From assembly GCA_002803225.1 (NCBI GenBank), contig NXFV01001430.1, forward strand, positions 1 through 64,000: a DNA stretch of 64,000 bases, read 5' to 3'. The number at the start of each line of letters is the position of its first letter. The stretch's first letter is position 1. Made by a program: the position numbers and the translations under genes. Under the pieces are notes generated by a model. That model was not told the origin of the DNA. It did not search any database and saw nothing but the letters and a program-made list of their open reading frames with translations. Source of the stretch: Gamarada debralockiae. Lineage: Eukaryota; Ascomycota; Leotiomycetes; Helotiales; Hyphodiscaceae. Shown piece by piece: positions 1 through 10,468 of this stretch.

Positions 1-1300
1 TTATTTATTAAAAATAAGACTAGTAGAGATAGGAGTTAGTATTACTATATATAGTATAGTAATATTATCTATAGGTTTATTAAAAGATATTTCAAGTAAT
101 AATTCACTTAGTATAAGAGAGTTAAATTACTATTATTCTTATAGGTTTTATTAATTTCTTAACTATTACTATTATTTTTTATCTCTTGAAATATTACTTA
201 ATAATAGTATATTAACTAAAACTAAAGAAGAAGAGGCTTATAAAGATAGTAGTTTTAATAGTACTTATTCTTAACTATTATTAGATAATCTTCTTTTTAA
301 TAGTAAAGACTTATAATTTATTAATTATCTATATAGCTAAAGTCTAATAATATATCTTTTTTAATCTTTTAAGTATAGGATTCTATTCTCTTTTAATATA
401 TCTTTTAATACTTTTCTCCCCTAAGTCTAGGAATATTACTTAGACTTATACTCGAACTCGTGTCTATAAGCCTTATTTCCTAATAGTACGACTCTTTGAT
501 ATAGGAGAGATACTCTTAGGGATAGGAATCCTATAATTAGACAAAGAATTAAGAGAATTAAAAGATAAAATCCTATAATAATCTTATTTTCTAGCTCTTG
601 GACTTCCTTTTATCTATACTTTATCTCTAAAGGTATTATAATTTACTTAGCAGGTAGTATAGACTATCTTATCTAATTTCTTCCCTTTATAATAGCTTTA
701 GAATTTATACTTCCTAATATCTTATTCTCTAAAAATTCGATTCTTTCCTTTAGCTAATCTCTTCTTTTTCCCGAATTAAGTTTAGTTATTAGTCCGTTAG
801 GGTCTCTATAACTTCTACTTATAACTATAAGTCTTAAATATATCCTGACTAAGCTAAAAACCTCTCCTATATACTAATAATAGTATCTAAGATCTAATAT
901 TAATAAAGCTATAAACTAGGGCAAGTTTAAGTCTAGTAACTAATAGTATAATAAGACCTAAGGTTATAATTTAATATATATCAAATTATTCCAGAATACT
1001 TTGTATACTAGCTAAGATAAAAAACAAGTAAATAAAGTAAATAACGATTAAAGTATCCTTTACTAAGAGTATAAATAGCTTTACTTAACTGCAATAAAAT
1101 CCTCTCTATATAGGTCACTAGATATAGAGGGGCGAAATACGAGTATAAGTACTTCCTAATTATACTATATATTGTATATACTCTTAGTAAGGGATAAAAC
1201 TAAAACGAAAACTAACGATATAAAACAAAGGTTATAGTGCTCGAATATACTACAGAATATATACGAAAAACAAGATGTATAATTGCGATGTTATCTAAGT
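1..1300. repeat. AT-rich RIP-degraded repeat block
   Basis: The block is very rich in A and T, dominated by TA steps, and nearly lacks CA and TG dinucleotides: in the first seven lines of 60 bases only a handful occur. It has no open frame of useful length. Loss of CpA/TpG with gain of TpA on both strands is the classic mark of repeat-induced point mutation, which attacks duplicated DNA in Pezizomycotina. I infer a dead transposon or other repeat; its family cannot be recognised. TG and CA reappear gradually after about 1250. Confidence 0.75.
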
Positions 1301-3274
1301 ACTACTCTAGCTACAAAGGCTATTTATCCCCCGCTGATATGTGACGAAACTAGCTAAGCGAGGTTCTTATAATTATAAGACCTACTAAAAACCTGAAAAG
1401 CAAGGTAATAACAACTTTCCAGACATATTTCCCTGCCACAGTATAATATTATCTTATAAAGAGTTAACTTACCTAGTAAACTAACGGTGCGTGATTTGTT
1501 TCCCTAGCGCGCGAGCCTCTTTAAACTCCTTATTCAATCTTTTCTTTAGCTTAGGCTCTATACCTCCTTAGTAGCGATCCCGACTACGGTAAGTACCTCT
1601 CTTTTAATTGAGAATCTTGTCCTAGTTGCTAAACTAATTCTTGAGCATAATTGGAGTAATCTTGAGGTTCTAGCAGACCCGATATTTAGTAATCCGTTTA
1701 AGCTGACTATTTATAGTCCTGTACTATATATTCTTAAAGTAATCAATCGCAATAAGCTTGTGTTCTCGAGTGTACTAGATCTTTCTTCGCGGGCTATCCT
1801 CGCTATTATTAATATCAGTATCCTTATCAGACAAAAACTAGCGACGGTACAATGCAAACATATCTATTATCGACTTTTCGTGTAACCCGCCAGTTATTAG
1901 GCGTCCGCAAGTAGGCTCCTGCGCAGCCCGGCGCTGCTCTAGAGTCTGCGGAAGTGGCCTAGGGCGTATAGATCAAATAGAGAGGTGTTGTTGAAGAGAG
2001 GAAGTAATCGTAAGTCGAGTAGGGTCAGGGGCTAGAAGGAGGGGTTAAGTGCCTAGTGGGGGGGCCATTGTGAAGGATGCGAGAGTTCTATAATAAAGAG
2101 AAGAATTAGAAGACGATATAGTAGGTTTGATAAGCAAAAGAGCTTCTGGCTGACCTTTAATTTGTAAGGAAATCCCTTGATCTTTATACCTATCTTTTAC
2201 TTGTGTTAGACGTGTAGGACGCGTCTATCTACCCCCTTTCTCGCAAGTATCTCCTAAACCACGACTCTCCTAACGGAAATAACATTGAATATTGAATATT
2301 GAATATTGATTGTTTAGCTGTTACGCCTCTAGACGCTCAATTCGTCGATATTATACATACTAAGATGGAGGTAAAGGCAAAAGCATGAAAAATCATTAAA
2401 AACGTCATATTATAGGACACGTGCCACATATAGGGTCTTACTCCTACGATAAGATTAGGTCCTATAACACCAAAACCCTAGAATTTAACATGCAACACCC
2501 TGTCTTATAGATCAATTAATACGGTAGTCTAGCGAATGCGCATCCTCTGATTAGAGAGTAAGCGCGTGTCTCTCACGTGATGTTATGTTTTAGGAATAGC
2601 CAGGCTCAGATTTGCTAAAGTTCATTGGCTCGAAACCTCTACTAGCGTTGAGGCATCCGCTGCCGGACCAAGGGATAGTTCTGTATTTTGGGCCATAATC
2701 TTAGTAATTACTACTTTCTAGTCTGTGGTATTGTAGCGGGGTAACATGGTCAATGGGCACGTGGTTCGCAGACACGTTGTTCATTGCACGTGACTCACAC
2801 TCCACCATCAACAATACATTCATTATCTTGATTCGCAGTCATCCCCACTACAATATAGAATTTAGTACTAAAGAAATACTATTGACTATAGGAAGAAAGG
2901 GTATAGAGTCTAAAGATTGATTTTGTCTGTTACACATATTTTATTGAGGCAAAAGGCTGGCTTTTAGCCACAATGACCCTTTTAGCAAATCAATATTTAT
3001 TCCGCGAAACTCCAGATTTGCGGATGTTGTCATGCAATTAATACGGTAACTTTTCCAACCCTTATCAACTCAATTGTTCATCCTACAGCCAGCCATTATT
3101 CAACCCCTACATGTCCCTCGCCGGTTCCCCAAACGTCTCCTCTTGCGTCCTCGAGTTGGGTGGTCCAACACGTCATACGAGGCTGAAAGCAAATGTCTTT
3201 GAAATCCGTCTACCAGTCTATGATCTATATGCATTCCAATTTTGAAACTCCACGCTATGTATGCACATCGCCTT
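1301..3274. other. Gene-poor transition region
   Basis: Base composition moves from the AT-rich block back to normal, with GC-richer patches near 1860-2060. No open frame, conserved motif or RNA gene was recognised. The last few hundred bases should hold the 3' untranslated part of the leftward desaturase gene. Confidence 0.5.
2287..2307. repeat. Short tandem repeat (GAATATT)x3
   Basis: Three perfect head-to-tail copies of the 7-mer GAATATT, followed by a partial copy, in the gene-poor left end. It is a simple microsatellite with no visible function. Confidence 0.8.
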
Positions 3275-4603
3275 TTATATTTTCCCATTACCACACCCAA
3301 CAAATCCATCCCCATCCGGTCTCTTCTCCCCTTTAATTATTCTTCCCAAGAAATACACACCACTCCCGACATCCTTCTCCTCCACCCATCTACAAGTGCG
3401 ATAATTCTTCCAAAAAGCCCACAAAAATGGTGTCTTATCATCGCTCTGATAATGCACTCCCATCACACTCTTAATCGCATTACTAGCTTCGACGGCGTGG
3501 TAGAATGGGATTCTGCAGGCGTGGTGATGCAGCACGTGTGTTGATATGGCGCCGTGGAAGAAATGCTTGTTGATTAGGCCGAACTCTCTGTCCACAGTTG
3601 ATGCGGCGCCACGCAGAAAGGACCATGTGGCAGCCGAATAGTAGGGAAGGGAGGGGTCGGTGTGTTGGAGGAATGTGATTGTTACTGTGTTCAGGTTAGC
3701 ACGTGATACAAAGGAAGAAAGCTTGAAACGAGGAGACGGAAAATGGAACATACGAATCCAGTGATTCGTCCACAACCAAGGAAAGCCGTAGAACAAAGCA
3801 ACGTTCCAAGCCCCAAAATACTGAACGGAATACCAGAGCCCCGCAGCCACGATCCCAACACCGAGATCTGAAATAAGGATATCATTCCGATTCTGAGGCT
3901 TGAAATTCGGGCCATCGCCCCCGAAGTAGAAATGGCTTCTCTTCCACCATGGCTCTGCTCTCATTCTAGGAAGAGCAAAGTTGTTGATCGTGAGATATAT
4001 CGGCCATGCCACAAGCTGATGGCCGATTAATGTGAGAAGTGCCACGATTGGGGTATCTTCTACAAGATCCCAATACGTAAAGAAGACTTCTGGGGTACGT
4101 GCAGCTCTCGCAGCCATGTAGACATCTTTCGTGTCTGGGACAAAGGCGATGTCTCGCTCGATGTTGTTCGTTGCTTTGTGATGTTGGGAGTGGGTGAATC
4201 GCCAGGAATGGTAGGGGACCAGCAAGAGAGAGTGGATGAGGAGTCCGATGCCGTTGTTCACGTTTTTGGACTTGGAAAGAGCTTCATGTCCAGATTCATG
4301 GGCGAGCTCCCAAAGGCCAGTGAAAACAAGACCTTGGGTGAAGGCGTAGGCTGCCCAGGCGAAAAAACGAAGGGATAGGGTCGGAAGGCACGAGATTTGC
4401 GTTGCGAGAGCCAAGAGAGTAAAGACGAAAAGGAAATCTCGAGCCACGTAGAATAGAGAGAGGAGGGTGTTGCGTTCGAAACAATGTGGGGGAATCGCGC
4501 CATGAATTTCTTTCATGGTGTAGGTTGGTGGTGTGAAGAATGGCTTCGCTTCTCCATTGTCCGGTTGTATATCGGCCTTATCGGCCGGAGGGCGTTCTTC
4601 CAT
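3275..4603 (-). CDS. Delta-12-type fatty acid desaturase
   Basis: Membrane desaturase that should insert a cis double bond into oleoyl chains in the endoplasmic reticulum. The three histidine boxes are visible: HESGH (about residues 102-106), HSQHH (138-142) and HVLHHH (about 333-338), with the flanking VPYHSWR, FLQHTDPSLPYY and IPFYHAVEAS...KSVMG context of fungal oleate desaturases. One intron, 3685-3753 (69 nt, GTATGT...CACAG), is in frame without a stop; removing it restores NHWILTITFLQHTDP and gives 419 residues. Start is the first ATG (4603). Oddity: the first box has Ser where delta-12 enzymes normally have Cys (HECGH), so substrate or regioselectivity may differ. The GPI18 gene diverges from it. 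Confidence 0.88.
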   Translation of the reverse strand: MEERPPADKADIQPDNGEAKPFFTPPTYTMKEIHGAIPPHCFERNTLLSLFYVARDFLFVFTLLALATQISCLPTLSLRFFAWAAYAFTQGLVFTGLWELAHESGHEALSKSKNVNNGIGLLIHSLLLVPYHSWRFTHSQHHKATNNIERDIAFVPDTKDVYMAARAARTPEVFFTYWDLVEDTPIVALLTLIGHQLVAWPIYLTINNFALPRMRAEPWWKRSHFYFGGDGPNFKPQNRNDILISDLGVGIVAAGLWYSVQYFGAWNVALFYGFPWLWTNHWIRMFHFPSPRFKLSSFVSRANLNTVTITFLQHTDPSLPYYSAATWSFLRGAASTVDREFGLINKHFFHGAISTHVLHHHACRIPFYHAVEASNAIKSVMGVHYQSDDKTPFLWAFWKNYRTCRWVEEKDVGSGVYFLGRIIKGEKRPDGDGFVGCGNGKI

Positions 4604-5139
4604 CAAGATTGATCTACCTTCACGAATTGTCGGAAAACGAAAATATATGTGCTGAAGCTAAATGCCATGTCGTCAAAATAAATATTTATATCACATGCGG
4701 ACTGGGGCCTGGTCAGAGCATAATCAGGGTCTCAGGGTCCATCTGTTCTCATCCACAAGCGACTCCAATGAACAGATGAGACAAACGTTTGGGAAGAACC
4801 TTGTCCGAGCCACCCGGTAGTAAAATATGCAGGAAGATACGTGTGCCAATGGAGGCGAATATTTGAATGTGGATATGCATTGTGGATTTTTTCTGTTTTG
4901 GGAAATCGTCACCCAATTGTTTTCCCACATTCTCATCCAGGGTTTGGTGGCGCGGCCCGACCCCGGCAGTGCCAAGAAACGTTGCGAGAAGAGACGCCCC
5001 TGGATTTGAAACCTAATATATAAGGTTCCTCAAATTCCAAGTATTAACAATCGTACAAGTCTTCCAATATAAGTGCAACTACCACCCCTCTCACCGCTGC
5101 CGTCCCCCAACTCTAGTCTATAAACATCAGGTATTTATC
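4604..5139. promoter_or_regulatory. Divergent promoter region, desaturase / GPI18
   Basis: This 0.5 kb gap separates two divergent start codons. A TATA-like TATATAAGG lies at 5017-5025, about 115 bases before the GPI18 ATG and followed by a pyrimidine-rich leader, which fits a core promoter for that gene. No coding frame is supported here. Confidence 0.45.
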
Positions 5140-6539
5140 ATGCAACCACAAAACCTAGTTCGGTGCCGTCCAATTCGATCTCTCATACTGACCTTTGCCG
5201 CATGGAAAGCTCTTCTCCTTCTTATCGCGCTTTGCAGCCCGGGCCCGGGATATGACACGTCCACAACTCTTGCTCTGAGAGGAGATACCCAATTGCTGGG
5301 TCCTCTCACTTATGTAATTGGCAAACTCACGAGATGGGATGCCATATACTTTGTAAAAGTTGCGACTCGCGGATATCGTTATGAGCAGGAATGGGCTTGG
5401 GGGTGGGGCTTTACTCGTGTGATAGCTTTGTGCACTGTAGGTGAGTATAAAATATTCTGCCTATGAGACAGACATCATTAACATTTTCAGTGATTGGAAA
5501 GCTTGGAGTTCCTCATTATGACGAACTTGAAGCCATTGTGGCAATAATTATTGCCCATTCTGCTCATCTATTGTCGGTACTTGTGCTATACCATCTCACT
5601 CTGGCGATTTTCGCCGGAGCTGCAGGAACGGCTCTCACCGCCGCTGCTTTGCATGTTATCTCTCCTGCGGGTCTCTTCCTGTCAGCTCCCTATGCTGAGA
5701 GCTCATGCGCGCTCCTGACTTTCTCTGGATGCCTACTTTTCACAAAAAGTTTTGGCCCAAATTCTCTTGGCCGGGATCTATTGGTTCTTGCATCAGGGGT
5801 GCTATTCGGCGTTGCCACGACCTTTCGGAGTAATGGATTGCTCAGCGGAATTCTTTTGCTGGAAGAGGCATTCCGGACACTTTATTTTCTGAGACACGGC
5901 TTCCATCCAAGCACCGTTCGCCGTCTGTTAGCAACAGGACTAGGCGGGGTAGCTGTGGCAGTTGGGTTCCTGCTTCCACAGTATATTGCATACTCCGAGT
6001 ACTGCGGACAGTCAAGCAGCAGAGCACCGAGACCGTGGTGTGATAGAACACTACCGAGCATCTATACCTTTGTTCAGGTTCATTATTGGTAAGTTCGAGT
6101 GGTCTCATAGTCAATTCATATTAACACCGCGGTTAGGAACAATGGGCTATTCAATTACTGGACGCTGTCAAATGCACCGCTATTCATCCTCGGAGCGCCA
6201 ATGTTCATTATCATGACCGTATCTGGGCTCTGGGCCATTCGAGACCGCCCTTTCAGTCAACCAAAGAATGTCGCCAAAACTGTCGATCTAACAGAGCCTC
6301 AGAGATATCAAGTCCTCCGCAACCTAGCAGCCACTCAACTATTATTGACTGTATATACATTGACAACTGCTCACGCCCAAATCATCACCCGAATATCCTC
6401 AGCTTCTCCGGTCTGGGTGTGGTTCCTTGCAGTGGCCTACGCAAAGGACGAATCAATTTCCAGGCACTTTGTGAGCTTCATGGTCATCTATGCGGTGGTG
6501 CAAGGAGGTCTCTTTGCTTCATTCCTGCCTCCGGCTTAA
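5140..6539 (+). CDS. GPI18: GPI mannosyltransferase 2 (PIG-V/Gpi18 family)
   Basis: ER multi-pass enzyme that adds the second mannose to the growing GPI anchor. Exons: 5140-5440, 5491-6088, 6137-6539 (introns of 50 and 48 nt), giving 433 residues. Family hallmarks are the luminal RWDAIYF motif, the following EQEWAWGWG...TRVIAL stretch, the APYAES segment, and YWNNGLFNYW just after the second splice, all in PIG-V order. Many hydrophobic helices are visible and there is no soluble domain. Length matches fungal Gpi18. Start is the first ATG after the TATA-like element. Exon joins restore the frame exactly, so I regard the model as reliable. Confidence 0.9.
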
Positions 6540-8507
6540 TCACGAAAATGGAGCACGGCACATGATTGAAATGACTATTGCATGCTGTACGACAGTGTAT
6601 CTGACTATGATCTAAGCTCCCAACCAAGAAGCTGGCGACCTAAGACCCGAAAGTTTGCGTCCTCTTGTCGCCTGGCACCACCAGGCGAAAGTTGGACGAG
6701 AATATGGGTGGAAATTACATGCTTTGGAACGTAATAGGGAGGTCGTGATTGGTATATAATATTTCACGATGGAAAAAGGCGCTGTGGTCGAGGAGTTGAT
6801 CGCGTTGATAGGACGACTTGAGTGGCTTTCCTGCTAGACTTGCCATTGAGTCTCTGGTGGGAATCATCCTTGTTTCTGGGACTTCTATGGATTGCCCACA
6901 AAACTGTTAAAGAGAAAGACGGTGTTTAATAGTAGTGGAGAGTCTGGGTGTGGTGATATGCTAAGTTGTCGCAATATGAACTATGCCTTTATGTCATGAG
7001 CTATGCCATAGCAAATATGTCTTTTGCCAATCCCGTTTTTGGTCATGGAAAATGAGTCCAGGGAATAAGGAAATGACAAGCGCGTCGTATCTATATCTCG
7101 GACTCTTCCCTCCGTCCAAACTGGCATTCCTCCCATACTTTACTTCGATCCTCGCCAATAATCCTTGCAAAATTCGCATTTCCAATGCTTTGTCGACCGG
7201 CCTGGAGCTTGAGTTGTATCTTTGAACTTACGGCCATGGCAGACTCGACGCCGTCATCGTCCTTATGTTGGCACTAGTGGATGTTAAGAGTGTCTTTTAA
7301 GGAGGGAGCAAGATATACTATGTGGCAGGTCCAATACTTGTCTCGATTCACCATGACTTCTGCTTATTTCTATTCCGGAGAATGTTAAAGATCTAATGAT
7401 ATATGCTTCATGTATTCTAGACACTTTTTTCTGTTAATTCAAACCACAAGCCTTGGTTATAAGGATAGGTTAAACAAAGCGGTGAAAGAGTGTTCAGAGG
7501 CTGATAACTGAGGCGGTTGAGATTTACAAGGGTAATAATGGCGCAGTATTGATAGCAATACATTTGGTTCTGAAATAGTTAAATTGCGCGTTGACCATAT
7601 CTATCCATGCTTTGATACAATTTATCATAGAATAAATTAACGCGTCTTTCTGCGAAGTTTTGTAGTTTCTAATGATTTTCAGTGATTTTCAGTAGTTTCA
7701 GTAGTTTTCAGTAATTTTTAGTGGTTCTCAGTGGTTTTCAGTGGTTTTGTGCATACTTTTATGCGCCTTAATGCTTTCCGTCCCGCTGCCGGATAACGCG
7801 CTAGGCTTTTTCCGAGACGGGAGCCTACACTAGTTCTTCGTTATTGATTCGCCCCACATTGACTTGGGGCTTCCTCGCATTCGGATCTCGTTTCTCCACG
7901 TCTGAGGCTTGTGACGCGTAACTTCATCAAGCCAAATGTTTAGTTCACCGTCATAGGATTGACAGTCTAGACAACGCTTCCATGACATTCAAATATCTCC
8001 TGTTCAGGTTCGCGCTGTCTCAAGTGCATACGAATCACGATTCAACAGGCATAATGGAGGGCCTGGAAGGTCATTGAAATCTCATCGCTCATTCAATTCT
8101 AGCGATTAGTTGCTCTTAGCGTGGGATGATCTACCATAATTGCCCCACTGTTATTTCTTAGTAAGCGCATTGGAGAGTTGGAGAAGCTTCCCCGAATAGA
8201 CCATCTGCAAATTATCAACTTCATTTTAGTGATTATCTGTGATCAAAATTGCAGGAAATGGGAACGTCGAGGGCATTGGAAAGGAAGGCGACGTTGAAGG
8301 TGAGAGGAAAATAGCATGAAGGAAGCAAAAGCTTGTCAGATAAAGGTGAAGCATGAAATGCGAGAAAGAACGATCATAATAATCGAGTCGAAAACAGAGT
8401 CTAGTGTTCTGAGACCGCCTTGCGGTGGTGCCAGGTGGACGACCCGGCCTTGGAAATCTATTGAGACCTTCAATACTCCGTGACCTATCAAGTGTTCTCT
8501 ATCCCGT
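6540..8507. other. Two-kilobase gene-poor gap
   Basis: Convergent 3' ends of GPI18 and the FAD monooxygenase flank this region. Open frames are short and unlike known families. The only structure seen is the decamer-like repeat near 7.66-7.75 kb. It is not obviously AT-rich or RIP-mutated. Confidence 0.5.
7661..7750. repeat. Imperfect short tandem repeat, TTTTCAGTGG-like
   Basis: Roughly eight to nine copies of a 9-11 base unit close to TTTTCAGTRR (R = A or G) run head to tail, with copies differing by single bases and length. Each unit resembles a fungal 3' splice-site sequence (TTTTCAG), which may be coincidence. It lies in a gene-poor gap. Confidence 0.75.
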
Positions 8508-9914
8508 CTAGCCGTCGTGTCTCTCATATTCGAATCCCAATTCTGCCATGGTGGTCGCCTTGCCTCCGGTCTCGATGAACTTCTTTCGCATCTCCACGTA
8601 GTTCTCCCTGACCCACAGCTGCTTCTCGGTCCAAAATGCCGGTTCCTTCTTAAAGCCATCATCAGCAGACTTGGCCCAATGGTGAAGTTTATTGATGTAC
8701 TCAGCGTCTTTGGGATAGCCGAGAACATGAAAGGAAGTCCCATCTCCCAGTTCCTCTACTCGATTCTCTTCCCAAGATTCCATCTCTTCTTTGGCAGGAA
8801 GTTCCAGTTTCCCGGCCCAAACCTTCGCAATTACCGCGCCTTGAGCTTCTGACACAGGGAATGGAATGATTTTTTGCGACAAAGCCGTGAAGGCGAGTGT
8901 GGGATGCGTGATTTTGAAGAGTTGTTGGTACAGGCCGCGGACTCGACGTCCGGTAGTGACAAGTGGGGGTTCTAGTGATTTGAAAAACGGATAGGAGTAA
9001 AGATATCCGGTACAGTAAACGATCGCATCGATATCCTTCTCTATTCGACCATCCTCAAATCTGACAGTTCGATCTTCGACAATGAATTCTGCGATCGGTG
9101 GGACTTCTTCTTTGTTCTCTTGACCGATCTTGAGGGCGGACGAGGTACGGACGGAGTTCAACATGGGCTTCTTGGAAACTTGACTGATCTGCGTGCCAAT
9201 ATCTAGACCGGACGCACCACAGCCAACAAGGACGACTTTCTTGTTTGCAAAGGGCTCGGGTGCACGGTAGACCTTTGAGTGAGTGATGATGGAGGTGTGT
9301 GCTGCGTTGAAAGCTTCAATTCCAGGAACCCAGGGGATGAACGGGACAGAATAATGTCCATTGGCCACCACAATGGCATCGTAATCCCGACGCTCTTCTT
9401 CGTTGGTGACGGTGGATTTTGACGCCAGCTCCCATTGTGGTCGACCGCCTTCAGATACTTGACGAATGTTCTCAACCTGCGTTGAGAACTTGATGAGATG
9501 TCTGATCTCTTGCGAGTATTGGACGAGATAAGATTGGACATCCTCTCGTGTGGGGAACAAAAGTGACTCGGAAGGAAATTTCAGATCGGAGAAGCCCATA
9601 ATTCCTTTAGGGATATTGGTGTTGAGGTGGTCATACATGGGATTCGAGAAGAGAGGGGCTGCAGCATCTTTGGGCCATATCGGAAGCTCTGGAGGTCCAT
9701 GAGGAATGGTTTGCGGAACGGAGATTCGCCCTGCTACATTTGGAGTGTAGTTCCATACTCCTCCAACTTCTGATTGTTGCTCATAGACGTCTATTGTATC
9801 AAAGGCATTTTCTGCAACAAGAAACTTAGCTACTGCCAGACCACTTGGGCCTGCGCCGATGACTGCTATCCTTTGGATGTTGAAGGAGCCAGTCGGCCAT
9901 AGAACTGACCCCAT
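8508..9914 (-). CDS. Flavin-containing monooxygenase-like FAD enzyme
   Basis: Predicted FAD/NADPH-dependent monooxygenase of the FMO family, which oxygenates soft nucleophiles such as sulfur or nitrogen; the true substrate is unknown. Seen: N-terminal GAGPSG dinucleotide site (about residues 19-24) with E-Q-Q-S-E-V-GGVW, an FMO-type motif ending THSKVYR, a second nucleotide site GCGASG (about 210) and a C-terminal YCTGYLYSYPFF segment like the family's ATG motif. One uninterrupted exon, 468 residues. The open frame continues upstream only through a GTG, so the ATG at 9914 is taken as the start. It diverges from the telomere-type gene with 0.55 kb between starts. No membrane anchor is evident. 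Confidence 0.85.
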   Translation of the reverse strand: MGSVLWPTGSFNIQRIAVIGAGPSGLAVAKFLVAENAFDTIDVYEQQSEVGGVWNYTPNVAGRISVPQTIPHGPPELPIWPKDAAAPLFSNPMYDHLNTNIPKGIMGFSDLKFPSESLLFPTREDVQSYLVQYSQEIRHLIKFSTQVENIRQVSEGGRPQWELASKSTVTNEEERRDYDAIVVANGHYSVPFIPWVPGIEAFNAAHTSIITHSKVYRAPEPFANKKVVLVGCGASGLDIGTQISQVSKKPMLNSVRTSSALKIGQENKEEVPPIAEFIVEDRTVRFEDGRIEKDIDAIVYCTGYLYSYPFFKSLEPPLVTTGRRVRGLYQQLFKITHPTLAFTALSQKIIPFPVSEAQGAVIAKVWAGKLELPAKEEMESWEENRVEELGDGTSFHVLGYPKDAEYINKLHHWAKSADDGFKKEPAFWTEKQLWVRENYVEMRKKFIETGGKATTMAELGFEYERHDG

Positions 9915-10468
9915 CAGCGCAACTTTATTAAGAGGCGACTTTCTATCCCTTCCCACAACCTCGCGATTGATTCTTTCCTTGATCGAAAAGATGCCCTACA
10001 GAAGTTGGGAAGGTTGGTCTTTCCAATTTCTCAGTCTCAGTGTGATTGCGATTACGTTCTGAGGGGTGATAGGCTGATCCTTTCAACGATGATTGAGATG
10101 GAATTGATGCTTGAAAAAAATTTAAGGATATACGACAGTAATGAGAGGAAAGAAGGATGTGAATTTGAAGAAGAATTACAAGGGATTAAATAATCGGGTG
10201 GTAAATGTTGAACATGGGCAAGTCGCAATTTTTGCAACTCCGAAAGAGATCCGCGATTCTGCCGATCTTCACCGCCAGCACGCTTCCCCAATCGCGTCAC
10301 CTATTCACAGTTCATGATAGAAAGCTCTCGTCGTCATCAAAGAACACCAGCAACGAACCGCGTTCAGCAAAAACCGCCTTCAATTCACTACGCGCCACAA
10401 AAATTATTGAACGACATAGTACTGCCATGGTCAAATTCTTCTACGAAAGATAATTCTTCCTTTTCCCA
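9915..10468. promoter_or_regulatory. Divergent intergenic region, FMO / telomere-type gene
   Basis: The only DNA between two divergent start codons, so it must carry both promoters. No clear TATA box or regulator site was picked out. Short frames crossing it are not supported. Confidence 0.4.

Noticed and set aside
2465..2490. AAAACCCTAG resembling telomere repeat
   Set aside because: A single copy of an imperfect CCCTAA-like unit is not a telomere.
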